Source: an uncultured Oscillospiraceae bacterium
GTDB taxonomy: Bacteria > Bacillota > Clostridia > Oscillospirales > Ruminococcaceae
Length of the DNA: 9,782 nt
Reading direction: 5' to 3'
Assembly: GCA_910578965.1 (NCBI GenBank)
Contig: CAJTSP010000096.1
Location: forward strand, 1-9,782
The position numbers and the translations under genes were made by a program. Position 1 is the stretch's first letter. The number at the start of each line of letters is the position of its first letter. The notes beneath the pieces are model-generated. The model searched no databases. It worked only from the letters and a program-made list of their open reading frames with translations, and had not been told where the DNA came from. Of this stretch, positions 1-7,125 are shown in pieces.

Positions 1-51
1 CAGGACCGGCAGGGCAAGGCCAGTGGTGCGATGGCAAGGCGGCGTGCCGCG

Positions 52-70
52 GGAAGGGTTGGTCCCTTCC
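52..70. repeat. Inverted repeat, 7-bp arms
   Basis: GGAAGGG at 52-58 pairs perfectly with CCCTTCC at 64-70 around the loop TTGGT. No T-tract follows on either strand. It is part of the hairpin cluster downstream of ecfT. Confidence 0.6.
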
Positions 71-77
71 AAGGTGC

Positions 78-109
78 GCCAACACAGCCAGCGTGCCGCT
101 GGAGTTGGC
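78..109. repeat. Composite inverted repeat, 6+6 bp
   Basis: GCCAAC (78-83) pairs with GTTGGC (104-109), and inside it CCAGCG (88-93) pairs with CGCTGG (97-102) around the loop TGC. The two helices are separated by ACAG on one side and a single A on the other. Two perfect nested stems like this are unlikely by chance in 32 bases. The element has no T-tail, so it looks like a structured RNA or repeat rather than a terminator. Confidence 0.6.
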
Positions 110-150
110 CTGCCGGCGTGCTACCCTTTGTTAAGGGATGCAACAGGGGG

Positions 151-172
151 TCTGGGGGACACGTCCCCCAGA
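151..172. repeat. Perfect 10-bp-arm palindrome (REP-like)
   Basis: TCTGGGGGAC (151-160) and GTCCCCCAGA (163-172) are exact reverse complements with a 2-base centre, only 12 bases beyond the ecfT stop codon. On the ecfT strand it is followed by a C-run, not a T-run. It could cap or stabilise the 3' end of the ecf mRNA, or be one copy of a dispersed extragenic palindrome. The repeat status cannot be tested within this window. Confidence 0.65.
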
Positions 173-184
173 TTGGCCCCAAAG

Positions 185-1000
185 CTAAATACCCTTAAAG
201 TAAAACCGGGTGGCAAAGATGCCCGCAAGGCACAAAACGCCGAGCGCAAGGCCGGCCCAATCGGCGCCGGTAAAGCGCAGCACCTTGAGCCGGGTACGGC
301 CGTCGCCGCCGCGGTAGCAACGGCACTCCATGGCCATGGCCAGCTCCTCCGCCCGGCGGAAGGCCGAGATAAAGAGCGGGATGAGGATAGGCACCAAGGC
401 GCTGATGCGCTGCCTGAGGCTGCCGCAATCCAACTGAGCGCCGCGGGCCTTTTGGGCGTTCATGATCTTATCGGTCTCATCGATAAGGGTAGGGATAAAG
501 CGCAGGGCAATGGTCATCATCATGGCCAGCTCGTGCACCGGCAGCCGCAGCCTCGCAAGCGGCTTGAGCAGCCGCTCGATAGCGTCGGTAAGCACGATGG
601 GGCTGGTGGTATAGGTTAAAAGGCTGGTGCCGGCAATGAGGGCCACGATGCGTACCGCCATGAGGACGGCATATGAAACGCCCTCGCGCCAGATAGAAAA
701 AACCCACCAGTGCCAAAGCGGGTCGCCCTGGCCGGTGATAAAAAACAGGTTGAGCGCCGCGGTAAACGCCACGATGGGCAGGATAGGCTTAAGGCTTTTG
801 CCAATGAGCCGCAGCGGAATGCGCGCAAGCCGGTAGAGCGCCGCCAGCAGCGCAAGGCAGAGCGCAAGGCCTACCGGGTTTGCCGCCAAAAACAGCAGCA
901 CAATATACGCGACGGCCAGCAGCAGCTTGAGGCGCGGGTCCATCCGGTGCAGGGCCGAATTGCCCGGGAAATGCTGGCCGATGGTAATATCCCGCAGCAT
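185..1000 (-). CDS. ecfT: ECF transporter transmembrane protein EcfT
   Basis: EcfT is the shared membrane scaffold of energy-coupling-factor importers; it transmits ATPase movement from EcfA1/EcfA2 to interchangeable vitamin or metal S components. The 271-residue product has the family's usual length. It shows an N-terminal HRMDPRLK motif near residue 20, several hydrophobic segments (about 25-60, 70-90, 110-130, 200-215, 247-265) and the two cytoplasmic coupling motifs. These are ARG near residue 186 and a second site reading CRC near 227, inside AMECRCYRGGDGRTR; Ala is more usual at the first position of the second motif. The ATG at 1000-998 shares its A with the ecfA2 stop (TGATG), implying translational coupling. 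A GTG one codon upstream (1003) is possible, but the AAAGGGGG ribosome site sits better for the ATG. Confidence 0.95.
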   Translation of the reverse strand: MLRDITIGQHFPGNSALHRMDPRLKLLLAVAYIVLLFLAANPVGLALCLALLAALYRLARIPLRLIGKSLKPILPIVAFTAALNLFFITGQGDPLWHWWVFSIWREGVSYAVLMAVRIVALIAGTSLLTYTTSPIVLTDAIERLLKPLARLRLPVHELAMMMTIALRFIPTLIDETDKIMNAQKARGAQLDCGSLRQRISALVPILIPLFISAFRRAEELAMAMECRCYRGGDGRTRLKVLRFTGADWAGLALGVLCLAGIFATRFYFKGI

Positions 1001-1866
1001 CACAGCACCCCCTTTGCCCTTGCCGCCTCCAGTACCGTTTTAACGGCGTAGGGCACAGTGTAGACATCGGCAGGGATGTCGAGCCCCATCTGCCGCAGCC
1101 GCAAAAAGATTTTTGTGACCTGCGGCACCGACAACCCCAGCTCCAGCAGCTCGGGCGCGCGAGCAAAAACCCTTTCGACCGTGTCGTACATGGCGATCCT
1201 GCGCTGTTCCATCACCAGCACCCGGTTTGCGTACTTGGCAATGTCCTCCATCGAATGGCTTACCAGCAGCACCGTAGTGCCGGTCTCTTTATGATAGGCC
1301 TTGATCTGGGATAGGATGGTGTCCCTCCCCTCGGGGTCGAGGCCGGCGGCAGGCTCGTCCAGCACCAAAACCTTCGGCTCCATCGCCAGCACCCCGGCCA
1401 CCGCCGCCCTCCGCTTCTGCCCGCCCGAAAGCTCAAACGGGCTGCAGTCCAAAAGCTTCTCGTCCAGCCCGCAAAAGGCCGCCGCCCGGCGCACCCGCCG
1501 GTCGATCTCCGGCTGCTCCAGCCCCATATTGGCGGGGCCGTACGCGATGTCCTTATACACCGTTTCCTCAAATAGCTGGTACTCGGGATACTGGAACACC
1601 AGCCCCACCAAAAACCGGAATTCCCGTATTTTGGACGGCTCGGCCCAGAGGTCCCGCCCGTTTACCAGCACCTGGCCGGAGGTGGGGCGCAAAAGGCCGT
1701 TGAAGTGGGTGACAAGGGTGGATTTTCCCGACCCTGTAGGCCCGATAACGCCCACAAAATCGCCCTCCTCCACCGTAAAGCTCACATCCTCCAGCGCGGC
1801 GGCGGAATCCGGCATACCCTGCCCATAGATATGGGTTAGATGCCTCGCTTCAATCATTACAGCCAT
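1000..1866 (-). CDS. ecfA2: ECF transporter ATP-binding protein EcfA2
   Basis: This is one of the two ABC ATPases that power the ECF module; it pairs with EcfA1 on the cytoplasmic face of EcfT. From the start at 1866 the product is 288 residues. It has Walker A GPTGSGKST (42-50), a Q-loop FQYPEYQLFEETV (91-103) typical of EcfA2, signature LSGGQKRR (146-153), Walker B VLVLDEP (166-172) and switch His204. The open frame runs upstream to 1917, but the extra 17 residues are unlike the family. AAAAGGATG lies about 10 bases before the ATG at 1866, so that start is chosen; a third ATG at 1857 is a less likely alternative. It follows ecfA1 after 69 bases and overlaps ecfT by one base. Confidence 0.96.
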   Translation of the reverse strand: MAVMIEARHLTHIYGQGMPDSAAALEDVSFTVEEGDFVGVIGPTGSGKSTLVTHFNGLLRPTSGQVLVNGRDLWAEPSKIREFRFLVGLVFQYPEYQLFEETVYKDIAYGPANMGLEQPEIDRRVRRAAAFCGLDEKLLDCSPFELSGGQKRRAAVAGVLAMEPKVLVLDEPAAGLDPEGRDTILSQIKAYHKETGTTVLLVSHSMEDIAKYANRVLVMEQRRIAMYDTVERVFARAPELLELGLSVPQVTKIFLRLRQMGLDIPADVYTVPYAVKTVLEAARAKGVL

Positions 1867-1935
1867 GGGTGTCACATCCTTTTGGCGTACGCCCCCGTGC
1901 CGCGGGTGGCATCGCATGTTTTTGCGCCTTGCGGC

Positions 1936-2802
1936 TCAGGCAAGCAGCCGGTAAAGCGCCTGGGCGCATTCCTCCTCGGTAATGATGCCCTCGGGCATCG
2001 GCAGGCCGGCTTTTGCCAGCTCGTCCCGCAGCTCGGCAGCCTGGGGCACGTCCAGCCGCAGGCTGCGCACCTTTTGGGTCTGGCTGAACACCTCCTTGGG
2101 CGTGCCCTCCATCGCAATTTTGCCGCCGCTCATCACCAGCACCCGGTCGGCCTGGGCGGCCTCCTCCATATAATGCGTAATGGCCACCACCGTAATGCCA
2201 AACTCGTGGTTTAAGCGGCGGATGGTGCTCATGACCTTTTCGCGGCCGCGGGGATCCAGCATGGCGGTGGCCTCGTCCAGTACCAGGCAGTCCGGCCGCA
2301 GGGCGATCACTCCCGCAATGGCCACCCGCTGCTTCTGCCCGCCCGAAAGCTTGTGCGGGGCCTTGCCCCGGTGCTTATAGATGCCGGCCATCTGCATGGC
2401 CTCGTCGATGCGCACGCGAATCTCGGCCGGGGGCACGCCTAAATTTTCCAGCGCAAAGGCCACGTCCTCCTCCACCACGGTGGCCACGATCTGGTTGTCC
2501 GGGTTTTGAAAGACCATGCCCACCTTCTGGCGGATATCGTACAGGCGCTCGTCGTCCCGGGTGTCCATGCCCTCCACCGTAACCGTGCCGCTCTCAGGCA
2601 GCAGGATAGCGTTGAAATGCTTTGCCAAGGTGCTTTTGCCGCAGCCGTTGGCCCCCAGCACCGCCACAAATTCGCCTTTTTTTACCTTGAGGCTCGCGCC
2701 GTCTACTGCGTAGCTCTCGCCCTCGGGCATATAGCGGAACCGGATATTTTCGGCCCGGAGCATCGCGCTGCCGGTTGTTTGTGCCTGCATGGCTGATCCC
2801 AT
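1936..2802 (-). CDS. ecfA1: ECF transporter ATP-binding protein EcfA1
   Basis: This is the second ABC ATPase of the ECF module. The 288-residue product has Walker A GANGCGKST (50-58), Q-loop FQNPDNQ followed by IVATVVEEDVAF (98-116), which is diagnostic of EcfA1, signature LSGGQKQR (152-159), Walker B CLVLDEA (172-178) and switch His210. The start is uncertain. At 2802 an AAAAGGG site lies almost against the ATG. An in-frame ATG at 2790 (MQAQ) has GGGA about 6 bases upstream and may be the true start. Homology to the family begins only near residue 14 (MLRAENIRFRY). The gene begins 18 bases after the methyltransferase stop, so the two are very likely co-transcribed. No S component gene is in the window, as expected for a shared (group II) module. 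Confidence 0.95.
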   Translation of the reverse strand: MGSAMQAQTTGSAMLRAENIRFRYMPEGESYAVDGASLKVKKGEFVAVLGANGCGKSTLAKHFNAILLPESGTVTVEGMDTRDDERLYDIRQKVGMVFQNPDNQIVATVVEEDVAFALENLGVPPAEIRVRIDEAMQMAGIYKHRGKAPHKLSGGQKQRVAIAGVIALRPDCLVLDEATAMLDPRGREKVMSTIRRLNHEFGITVVAITHYMEEAAQADRVLVMSGGKIAMEGTPKEVFSQTQKVRSLRLDVPQAAELRDELAKAGLPMPEGIITEEECAQALYRLLA

Positions 2803-2820
2803 CCCTTTTACTCTAAAATC

Positions 2821-3690
2821 TTACTCCCCCGCCTGCCAAAAGGCAGTAGCCCCACAGGGCACCACCCCGCCGGTGGCCGAAACCGGCAGGCCGATCTCGT
2901 CGCAAGAGGTGCGCCCGCCGTACACCGGGCAGAGGGTGGTTTTGAGGATATACTCCATCACAGCGGGCGAAAGCCCGGCGGTGTAGCTGCTGACCGCTAC
3001 AAAAAGCGGGGCGTCGCTGAGCACCCCGGCGCATAGGGCGATAAGGTCGTAGATGTTATCTTCCAGCTTCCACACCTCGCCCCCCGGGCCGCGGCCGTAG
3101 CTGGGAGGGTCCATAATAATGGCATCGTACCGGCTTGCGCGGCGCTGCTCCCGAGCCACAAACTTGGCGCAGTCGTCCACAATCCAGCGGATAGGCCGGC
3201 CGGCCAGGCCGCTGGCGGCGGCATTTTCCCGCGCCCAGGCCACAATGCCCTTGGAGGCGTCCACGTGGCAGACGGCCGCCCCTGCCGCAGCGCAGGCCAG
3301 GGTAGCCCCGCCGGTGTAGCCAAAAAGGTTGAGCACCCGCACCGGCCGCCCGGCCGCCCGGACGGCCTCGGCGTACCAGCCCCAGTTGACCGCCTGCTCA
3401 GGGAAAACGCCGGTGTGCTTAAAACCGGTGGGGCTTACCACCAGCCGCAGCCCGCCATAGCCGATCTGCCATTTTGGGGGCAGCGTACGGTTTTGCTGCC
3501 AGCAGCCGCCGCCTTTTTCCGACCGGTGGTAAACCGCGTCAGCCCTCTTCCAAAGGGGCGAAACGGGCTTGCTCTTCCAAACCACCTGTGGGTCCGGCCG
3601 CACCAGCACGGCATCGCCCCATCGCTCCAGCCGCTCGCCGCCGGTGGCGTCCAGAAGCTCATAATCCTCCCACCCATCGGCTACCCTCAT
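2821..3690 (-). CDS. Class I SAM-dependent methyltransferase (RlmI-like, no PUA)
   Basis: A 289-residue Rossmann-fold methyltransferase resembling the catalytic part of the RlmI/COG1092 rRNA cytosine-C5 methyltransferases. Visible are motif I LNLFGYTGGATL (120-131), an acidic residue at the end of strand 2 (HVDAS, Asp144), a motif III-like DD (172-173) and the catalytic-loop motif IMDPPSYGRG (192-201). The PUA RNA-binding domain of E. coli RlmI is absent. The N-terminal 90 residues (SKPVSPLWKR, ending PTGFKHTGVFPEQ) match this shorter subfamily. The likely substrate is RNA, but the exact target is not deducible. The frame is open to 3720, yet AGGGGGGAG ends 4 bases before the ATG at 3690, which is therefore preferred. 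It leads directly into ecfA1. Confidence 0.85.
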   Translation of the reverse strand: MRVADGWEDYELLDATGGERLERWGDAVLVRPDPQVVWKSKPVSPLWKRADAVYHRSEKGGGCWQQNRTLPPKWQIGYGGLRLVVSPTGFKHTGVFPEQAVNWGWYAEAVRAAGRPVRVLNLFGYTGGATLACAAAGAAVCHVDASKGIVAWARENAAASGLAGRPIRWIVDDCAKFVAREQRRASRYDAIIMDPPSYGRGPGGEVWKLEDNIYDLIALCAGVLSDAPLFVAVSSYTAGLSPAVMEYILKTTLCPVYGGRTSCDEIGLPVSATGGVVPCGATAFWQAGE

Positions 3691-3842
3691 ACGGCTCCCC
3701 CCTTTTTGCTGCGATTGCATCCCCGGGCAAAAGCCCGCACGCCGGCGGCCCGATTGGCCGAGCCCTCTTTTCTGCCTTCGGCCCGCCCCGAAGGGCCGTA
3801 ACCCCCCAAAAGCCCCGCAGCGCCCGGTTTTTGGGCCGTACG
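3691..3842. other. glmM-methyltransferase intergenic region with hairpins
   Basis: The 152 bases contain CCTTCGG (3775-3781) pairing with CCGAAGG (3788-3794), and CGGGC (3724-3728) pairing with GCCCG (3733-3737) around AAAA. Read in the direction of transcription (minus), neither is followed by a T-run, and I see no -10/-35 pair. The region most likely forms a structured spacer within a longer transcript. A weak terminator or promoter cannot be excluded. Confidence 0.4.
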
Positions 3843-5201
3843 TTACCCTTCCTTCAAAATGCGCTTGCGGATGAGCTCCGCGATACGCTCTGCGCTGGCC
3901 TCGATGGCGGCGGGGTCCTTGCCCTCCACCATCACCCGGATCTTGGGCTCGGTGCCCGAAAGCCGCACCAGCACCCGGCCCATCCCCATCAGGTTCTGCT
4001 GCTGGCTCTCGATAAAGCCGGCGATGTACTCATCCTCCCGGTAAGCCGCCTTTTGGGCATTATTGGCCTGGATGTTGATCATCACCTGGGGGAATTTTTC
4101 GTACACGGCGTTCAGCTCGCTCATTTTGCACCCCTTTGCGGCCAGCAGCCGCAGCAGCTTGCCGGCCGTCAGCTCGCCGTCGCCGGTGGTGGAGTGGTGC
4201 AAAAGGATTACATGGCCGCTCTGCTCGCCGCCAATGGCAAATCCTCCGGCCCGCATTTCTTCCAGTACATACCGGTCGCCTACCGCGGTGCGGGCGGTGC
4301 GGATGCCCTGCCGCTCCATGTACTGCATAAAGCCCAGGTTGGACATAACCGTAACCACAGCGGTATCCCCCTCAAGCCTTCCACGCGCCTTCATGTCGCA
4401 GGCCAAAAGGGCGATGATCTTGTCGCCGTCGATCTCGGCGCCCTTTTCGTCCACCGCAAGGCAGCGGTCGGCGTCGCCGTCAAAGGCGATGCCGCAGTCA
4501 AAGCCGCCCTCCACCACAAACCTTGCCAGCTTGTCAAGATGGGTGGAGCCACAGCCGTCGTTGATGTTGCAGCCGTCCGGCCCGGCCCCCAAAAAGGTGC
4601 ATCTGGCCCCGAGCCGGGGGAAAAGGGCCTTGGCGGTTTCGCTGGCCGCGCCGTTGGCGCAGTCGATGGCAAGGTTGAGGCCCGAGAGGTCGCCGCCGAT
4701 GTGCTCAGCCAGATAATCGACATAATCCGGCAGGGCATCGGTGCGGGCGAGGATGCGGCCCACCGCGCCGCCGGTGGCAAGGGTGAGGTTTTTGCCGCCG
4801 TCAAAGATATGCTGCTCGATCTCATTTTCCACCTCGTCCGGCAGCTTGTAGCCGTCGGAGGAGAATATCTTGATGCCGTTGAACTCTACCGGGTTGTGGC
4901 TGGCGCTGATGACAATGCCGGCGTCGGCCTGGTATCTGCGCACGAGATACGCCACCGCCGGGGTCGGGATAACCCCCAACAGCTCAACGTCCGCCCCCAC
5001 GCTGCACAGGCCGGCAGCCAGCGCGCTCTCGAGCATATCCCCCGAGATGCGGGTGTCCTTGCCGATCAGGATACGCGGCCTGTGGCTGGTATGGGCGGTA
5101 AGCACGGCCGCCGCCCCCCGGCCGATCTGCAAGGCAAGCTCACAGCTTAAGTCCTCGCCCGCTACCCCGCGCACGCCGTCGGTCCCAAACAATTTCCCCA
5201 T
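3843..5201 (-). CDS. glmM: Phosphoglucosamine mutase GlmM
   Basis: GlmM interconverts glucosamine-6-phosphate and glucosamine-1-phosphate, the step feeding UDP-GlcNAc and so peptidoglycan synthesis in the cytoplasm. The 452-residue length is standard for the family. All alpha-D-phosphohexomutase motifs are intact: N-terminal KLFGTDGVRG (3-12), the phosphoserine loop ISASHNP with catalytic Ser101, the Mg-binding loop DGDADR (241-246), the sugar-binding GEQSGH (325-330) and the phosphate-binding RLSGTEPKIRVM (413-424). The start at 5201 has AAGGGGGG about 9 bases upstream. The gene sits 219 bases after ruvB and 152 before the methyltransferase, all on the same strand. The glmS or cdaA-ybbR genes that often adjoin glmM in Firmicutes are not in this window. 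Confidence 0.97.
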   Translation of the reverse strand: MGKLFGTDGVRGVAGEDLSCELALQIGRGAAAVLTAHTSHRPRILIGKDTRISGDMLESALAAGLCSVGADVELLGVIPTPAVAYLVRRYQADAGIVISASHNPVEFNGIKIFSSDGYKLPDEVENEIEQHIFDGGKNLTLATGGAVGRILARTDALPDYVDYLAEHIGGDLSGLNLAIDCANGAASETAKALFPRLGARCTFLGAGPDGCNINDGCGSTHLDKLARFVVEGGFDCGIAFDGDADRCLAVDEKGAEIDGDKIIALLACDMKARGRLEGDTAVVTVMSNLGFMQYMERQGIRTARTAVGDRYVLEEMRAGGFAIGGEQSGHVILLHHSTTGDGELTAGKLLRLLAAKGCKMSELNAVYEKFPQVMINIQANNAQKAAYREDEYIAGFIESQQQNLMGMGRVLVRLSGTEPKIRVMVEGKDPAAIEASAERIAELIRKRILKEG

Positions 5202-5218
5202 GATAATATACCCCCCTT

Positions 5219-5283
5219 GGCCTTACGGCCCTGCGGCTGCCTTGGCAGCCTGTTCGCCTACGGCCACCCCCGGCGGCCTTTTT
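5219..5283. repeat. Three tandem hairpins in the glmM leader
   Basis: Three GC-rich inverted repeats lie in a row just upstream of the glmM ribosome site. They are GGCC/GGCC (5219-5222 with 5227-5230; the loop on the mRNA strand is GTAA, a GNRA tetraloop), GGCTGCC/GGCAGCC (5235-5241 with 5244-5250) and GGCC/GGCC (5262-5265 with 5275-5278). On the plus strand the last is followed by TTTTT (5279-5283), giving it the look of a plus-strand terminator although no plus-strand gene precedes it. On the glmM strand there is no T-tail. It may be a leader structure or an intergenic repeat element. Confidence 0.5.
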
Positions 5284-5285
5284 AG

Positions 5286-5314
5286 ATGATACAGCCAAAA
5301 TATGAATTTTTCTC
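5286..5314 (-). promoter_or_regulatory. Possible weak glmM promoter
   Basis: An AT-rich island (about 5281-5312) interrupts otherwise GC-rich DNA between ruvB and glmM. On the minus strand it holds TATCAT (5286-5291) as a possible -10, with only GAGAAA (5309-5314) at the 17-base -35 position. The -35 match is poor, so this is a tentative call resting mainly on local composition. Confidence 0.25.
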
Positions 5315-5420
5315 GCGGATGTCCGCGCCAGATGCAAAAAAGCGCCGCAAACCGCCGCGAAACGCAAAATAAAGGCTCCCCGCCGCCCCCCTTTCCCGTT
5401 TGAGGCCGGCTTTGCGGGGC

Positions 5421-6473
5421 TTAAAAAAGGCTCTGCTGGCCGGTTTCGGCCGGCTGGGCCTCGGGCGGCGGGGCCATGCCCAGATGCCGGTAGGCAAGCC
5501 GGGTCACGCAGCGCCCCCGCGGGGTACGGGTCAAAAAGCCCATCTGCATCAGGTAGGGCTCGCAGACGTCCTCTAAGGTCACCGCCTCCTCGCCCAGCGC
5601 CGCGGCCAGGGTATCCAGCCCCACCGGGCCGCCGCCGTACAGCTCGATCACTGCCCGCAGCAGGCTGCGGTCCAACTCATCCAGGCCCAAAGCGTCGATG
5701 TCCATCCGCTTTAAGGCCAGCAGGGCGGTTTTTTTGTCAATGCTGCCGTCCCCCAGCACCACCGCAAAATCCCGCACCCGCTTGAGCAGCCGGTTGGCCA
5801 CCCGAGGGGTGCCCCGGCTGCAGCGGGCCAGCTCCAGCGCCCCCTCGTCGGTGCAGGGCTGGCCCAGAATGCCGGCCGAGCGCCGCACGATCCGGGCCAG
5901 TTCGTCCGGGCTGTACAGTTCCAGCTTGAGCAACACCCCAAACCGATCCCGCAGGGGGCCGGTAAGCTGCCCCGCCCGGGTGGTGGCCCCAATCAGGGTA
6001 AAGCGGGGCAGGTTGATGCGGATGCTCTGGGCGCTGGGCCCCTTGCCGATCATGATGTCCAGCGCAAAGTCCTCCAAGGCGGGGTAAAGCACCTCCTCCA
6101 CCTGGCGGGAGAGGCGGTGGATTTCGTCGATAAACAGCACGTCCCCCTCCTGCAGATTGGTCAGCAGGGCGGCAAGGTCCCCCGGCTTTTCGATGGCGGG
6201 GCCGCTGGTGATGCGGATCTGCACCCCCATCTCCTGGGCCACGATGCCGGCCAGGGTGGTTTTGCCAAGGCCGGGCGGGCCGTACAGCAGGATGTGGTCC
6301 ATCGGCTCGGCCCGCAGCCGGGCGGCCTCAAGGTAGACCCGCAGGTTCTCCTTGACCTTTTCCTGCCCTACATATTCCTCCAAGGTGCGGGGGCGCAGGC
6401 CGCGCTCCTCGGCGTCCTGCGCGCCGGCTTCGGGGCTTACCAGCCGGCTGCCGGCCACATCGTAATCGTCCAT
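5421..6473 (-). CDS. ruvB: Holliday junction branch migration helicase RuvB
   Basis: RuvB is the hexameric AAA+ motor that, loaded by RuvA, drives branch migration of Holliday junctions in recombination and repair. The 350-residue protein has the typical N-terminal RPRTLEEYVGQEKVKENL (27-44), Walker A GPPGLGKT (65-72), Walker B FIDEIH (114-119), sensor 1 GATTR (162-166), arginine-finger segment LRDRFG (174-179) and sensor 2 GTPRVANRLL (221-230). It also has the C-terminal winged helix with GFLTRTPRGR (312-321). The last 18 residues, rich in Pro, Glu and Gln, form a variable tail. It starts 3 bases after the ruvA stop with AGGAGG six bases before its ATG, embedded in the ruvA 3' end, which indicates coupled expression. 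Confidence 0.98.
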   Translation of the reverse strand: MDDYDVAGSRLVSPEAGAQDAEERGLRPRTLEEYVGQEKVKENLRVYLEAARLRAEPMDHILLYGPPGLGKTTLAGIVAQEMGVQIRITSGPAIEKPGDLAALLTNLQEGDVLFIDEIHRLSRQVEEVLYPALEDFALDIMIGKGPSAQSIRINLPRFTLIGATTRAGQLTGPLRDRFGVLLKLELYSPDELARIVRRSAGILGQPCTDEGALELARCSRGTPRVANRLLKRVRDFAVVLGDGSIDKKTALLALKRMDIDALGLDELDRSLLRAVIELYGGGPVGLDTLAAALGEEAVTLEDVCEPYLMQMGFLTRTPRGRCVTRLAYRHLGMAPPPEAQPAETGQQSLF

Positions 6474-6476
6474 GGC

Positions 6477-7079
6477 TTACCTCCTGCCGGCCATGCTGCG
6501 CAGGGCCAGCTTGACCAGCTCCTCCACCGGCAGCGTCTCGTCCAGCTTGGCAACGGCCAGCGCCGCCTCGCTCTGGCTGTAACCAAGGCTTACCAGCGCC
6601 GCCATGGCCTGGGCGGCGCTGCCCGCCGGGCTTACGGCGCCGGACAGCTCCTCCAGCCCCGGGCCGCCGGCAAGGCCCTTGCCCACCTTGTCCTTCAGCT
6701 CAAGCGCCAGGCGCTGGGCCAGCTTGTTGCCCACCCCGTTGGCGGCGGTAAAGGCCTTGTAATCCCCTGCCGAGGCGGCCAGAGCAATCCGCTCGGGGGC
6801 CATGACCCCCAGGATGGACAGCGCCGCCTTGGGTCCTACCCCCGACACCGAGATCATCATGCGGAAGCAAGCCTGCTGTTCCTCGGTGGCAAAGCCGTAG
6901 AGGGATATGTCGTTTTCGGTAATATTCATATGGGTATAGAGGGTGCCCTCACGGCCTACGGCCGGCAGCGCGCCCGCCACGCTGGGCGGCACCTGCACCT
7001 GGTAGCCCACCCCCGCGCAGGACAGCACCACCTGCTCGGGGCTTTTTTTGAGGATGCGCCCGGTAAGGCAATGGATCAT
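6477..7079 (-). CDS. ruvA: Holliday junction branch migration protein RuvA
   Basis: RuvA binds the four-way junction as a tetramer and recruits RuvB. From 7079 the product is 200 residues, the usual length. It has an N-terminal OB fold (MIHCLTGRI; acidic-pin region ENDISLYGF, 55-63), two helix-hairpin-helix motifs (VSGVGPKAAL, 78-87, and ANGVGNKLAQRLALELKDK, 113-131), a Gly/Ser/Pro-containing linker and the RuvB-binding domain III (about 153-200). The frame stays open to 7178, overlapping ruvC. However, AGGAAAGGGG lies about 8 bases before the ATG at 7079 and the family begins there, so the longer form is rejected. It lies 46 bases after ruvC and 3 before ruvB. Confidence 0.98.
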   Translation of the reverse strand: MIHCLTGRILKKSPEQVVLSCAGVGYQVQVPPSVAGALPAVGREGTLYTHMNITENDISLYGFATEEQQACFRMMISVSGVGPKAALSILGVMAPERIALAASAGDYKAFTAANGVGNKLAQRLALELKDKVGKGLAGGPGLEELSGAVSPAGSAAQAMAALVSLGYSQSEAALAVAKLDETLPVEELVKLALRSMAGRR

Positions 7080-7125
7080 GCGTACCGCCCCTTTCCTGTT
7101 GTCGGCTGCATAAAGCCCGGCCCGC

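Larger units (their letters stand above)
1..184. other. Gene-free, hairpin-rich stretch downstream of ecfT
   Basis: No convincing coding sequence is seen on either strand; the plus-strand open frame through here continues antisense into ecfT and resembles no family. The stretch holds several perfect inverted repeats in close succession: 52-58 with 64-70, a composite hairpin at 78-109, a short one at 124-137 (CCCTT/AAGGG) and a long one at 151-172. None is followed by a T-run in the ecfT direction, so none is a classical intrinsic terminator. The density of hairpins suggests an intergenic repeat element or the structured 3' end of the ecf transcript (inference). Confidence 0.5.

Noticed and set aside
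1867..1917. N-terminal extension of EcfA2
   Set aside because: The extra 17 residues are not family-like, and the ribosome site lies inside this stretch, pointing to the ATG at 1866.
3474..5150. 558-residue plus-strand open frame
   Set aside because: It runs antisense to glmM and the methyltransferase, has low-complexity composition and no family resemblance. Long antisense frames are common opposite GC-rich genes, and glmM has every catalytic motif intact.
5316..5329. CGCGG/CCGCG hairpin as a ruvB terminator
   Set aside because: On the minus (ruvB) strand the hairpin is followed by AGAAAAA, not a T-run. The Ts lie on the wrong side for terminating ruvB.
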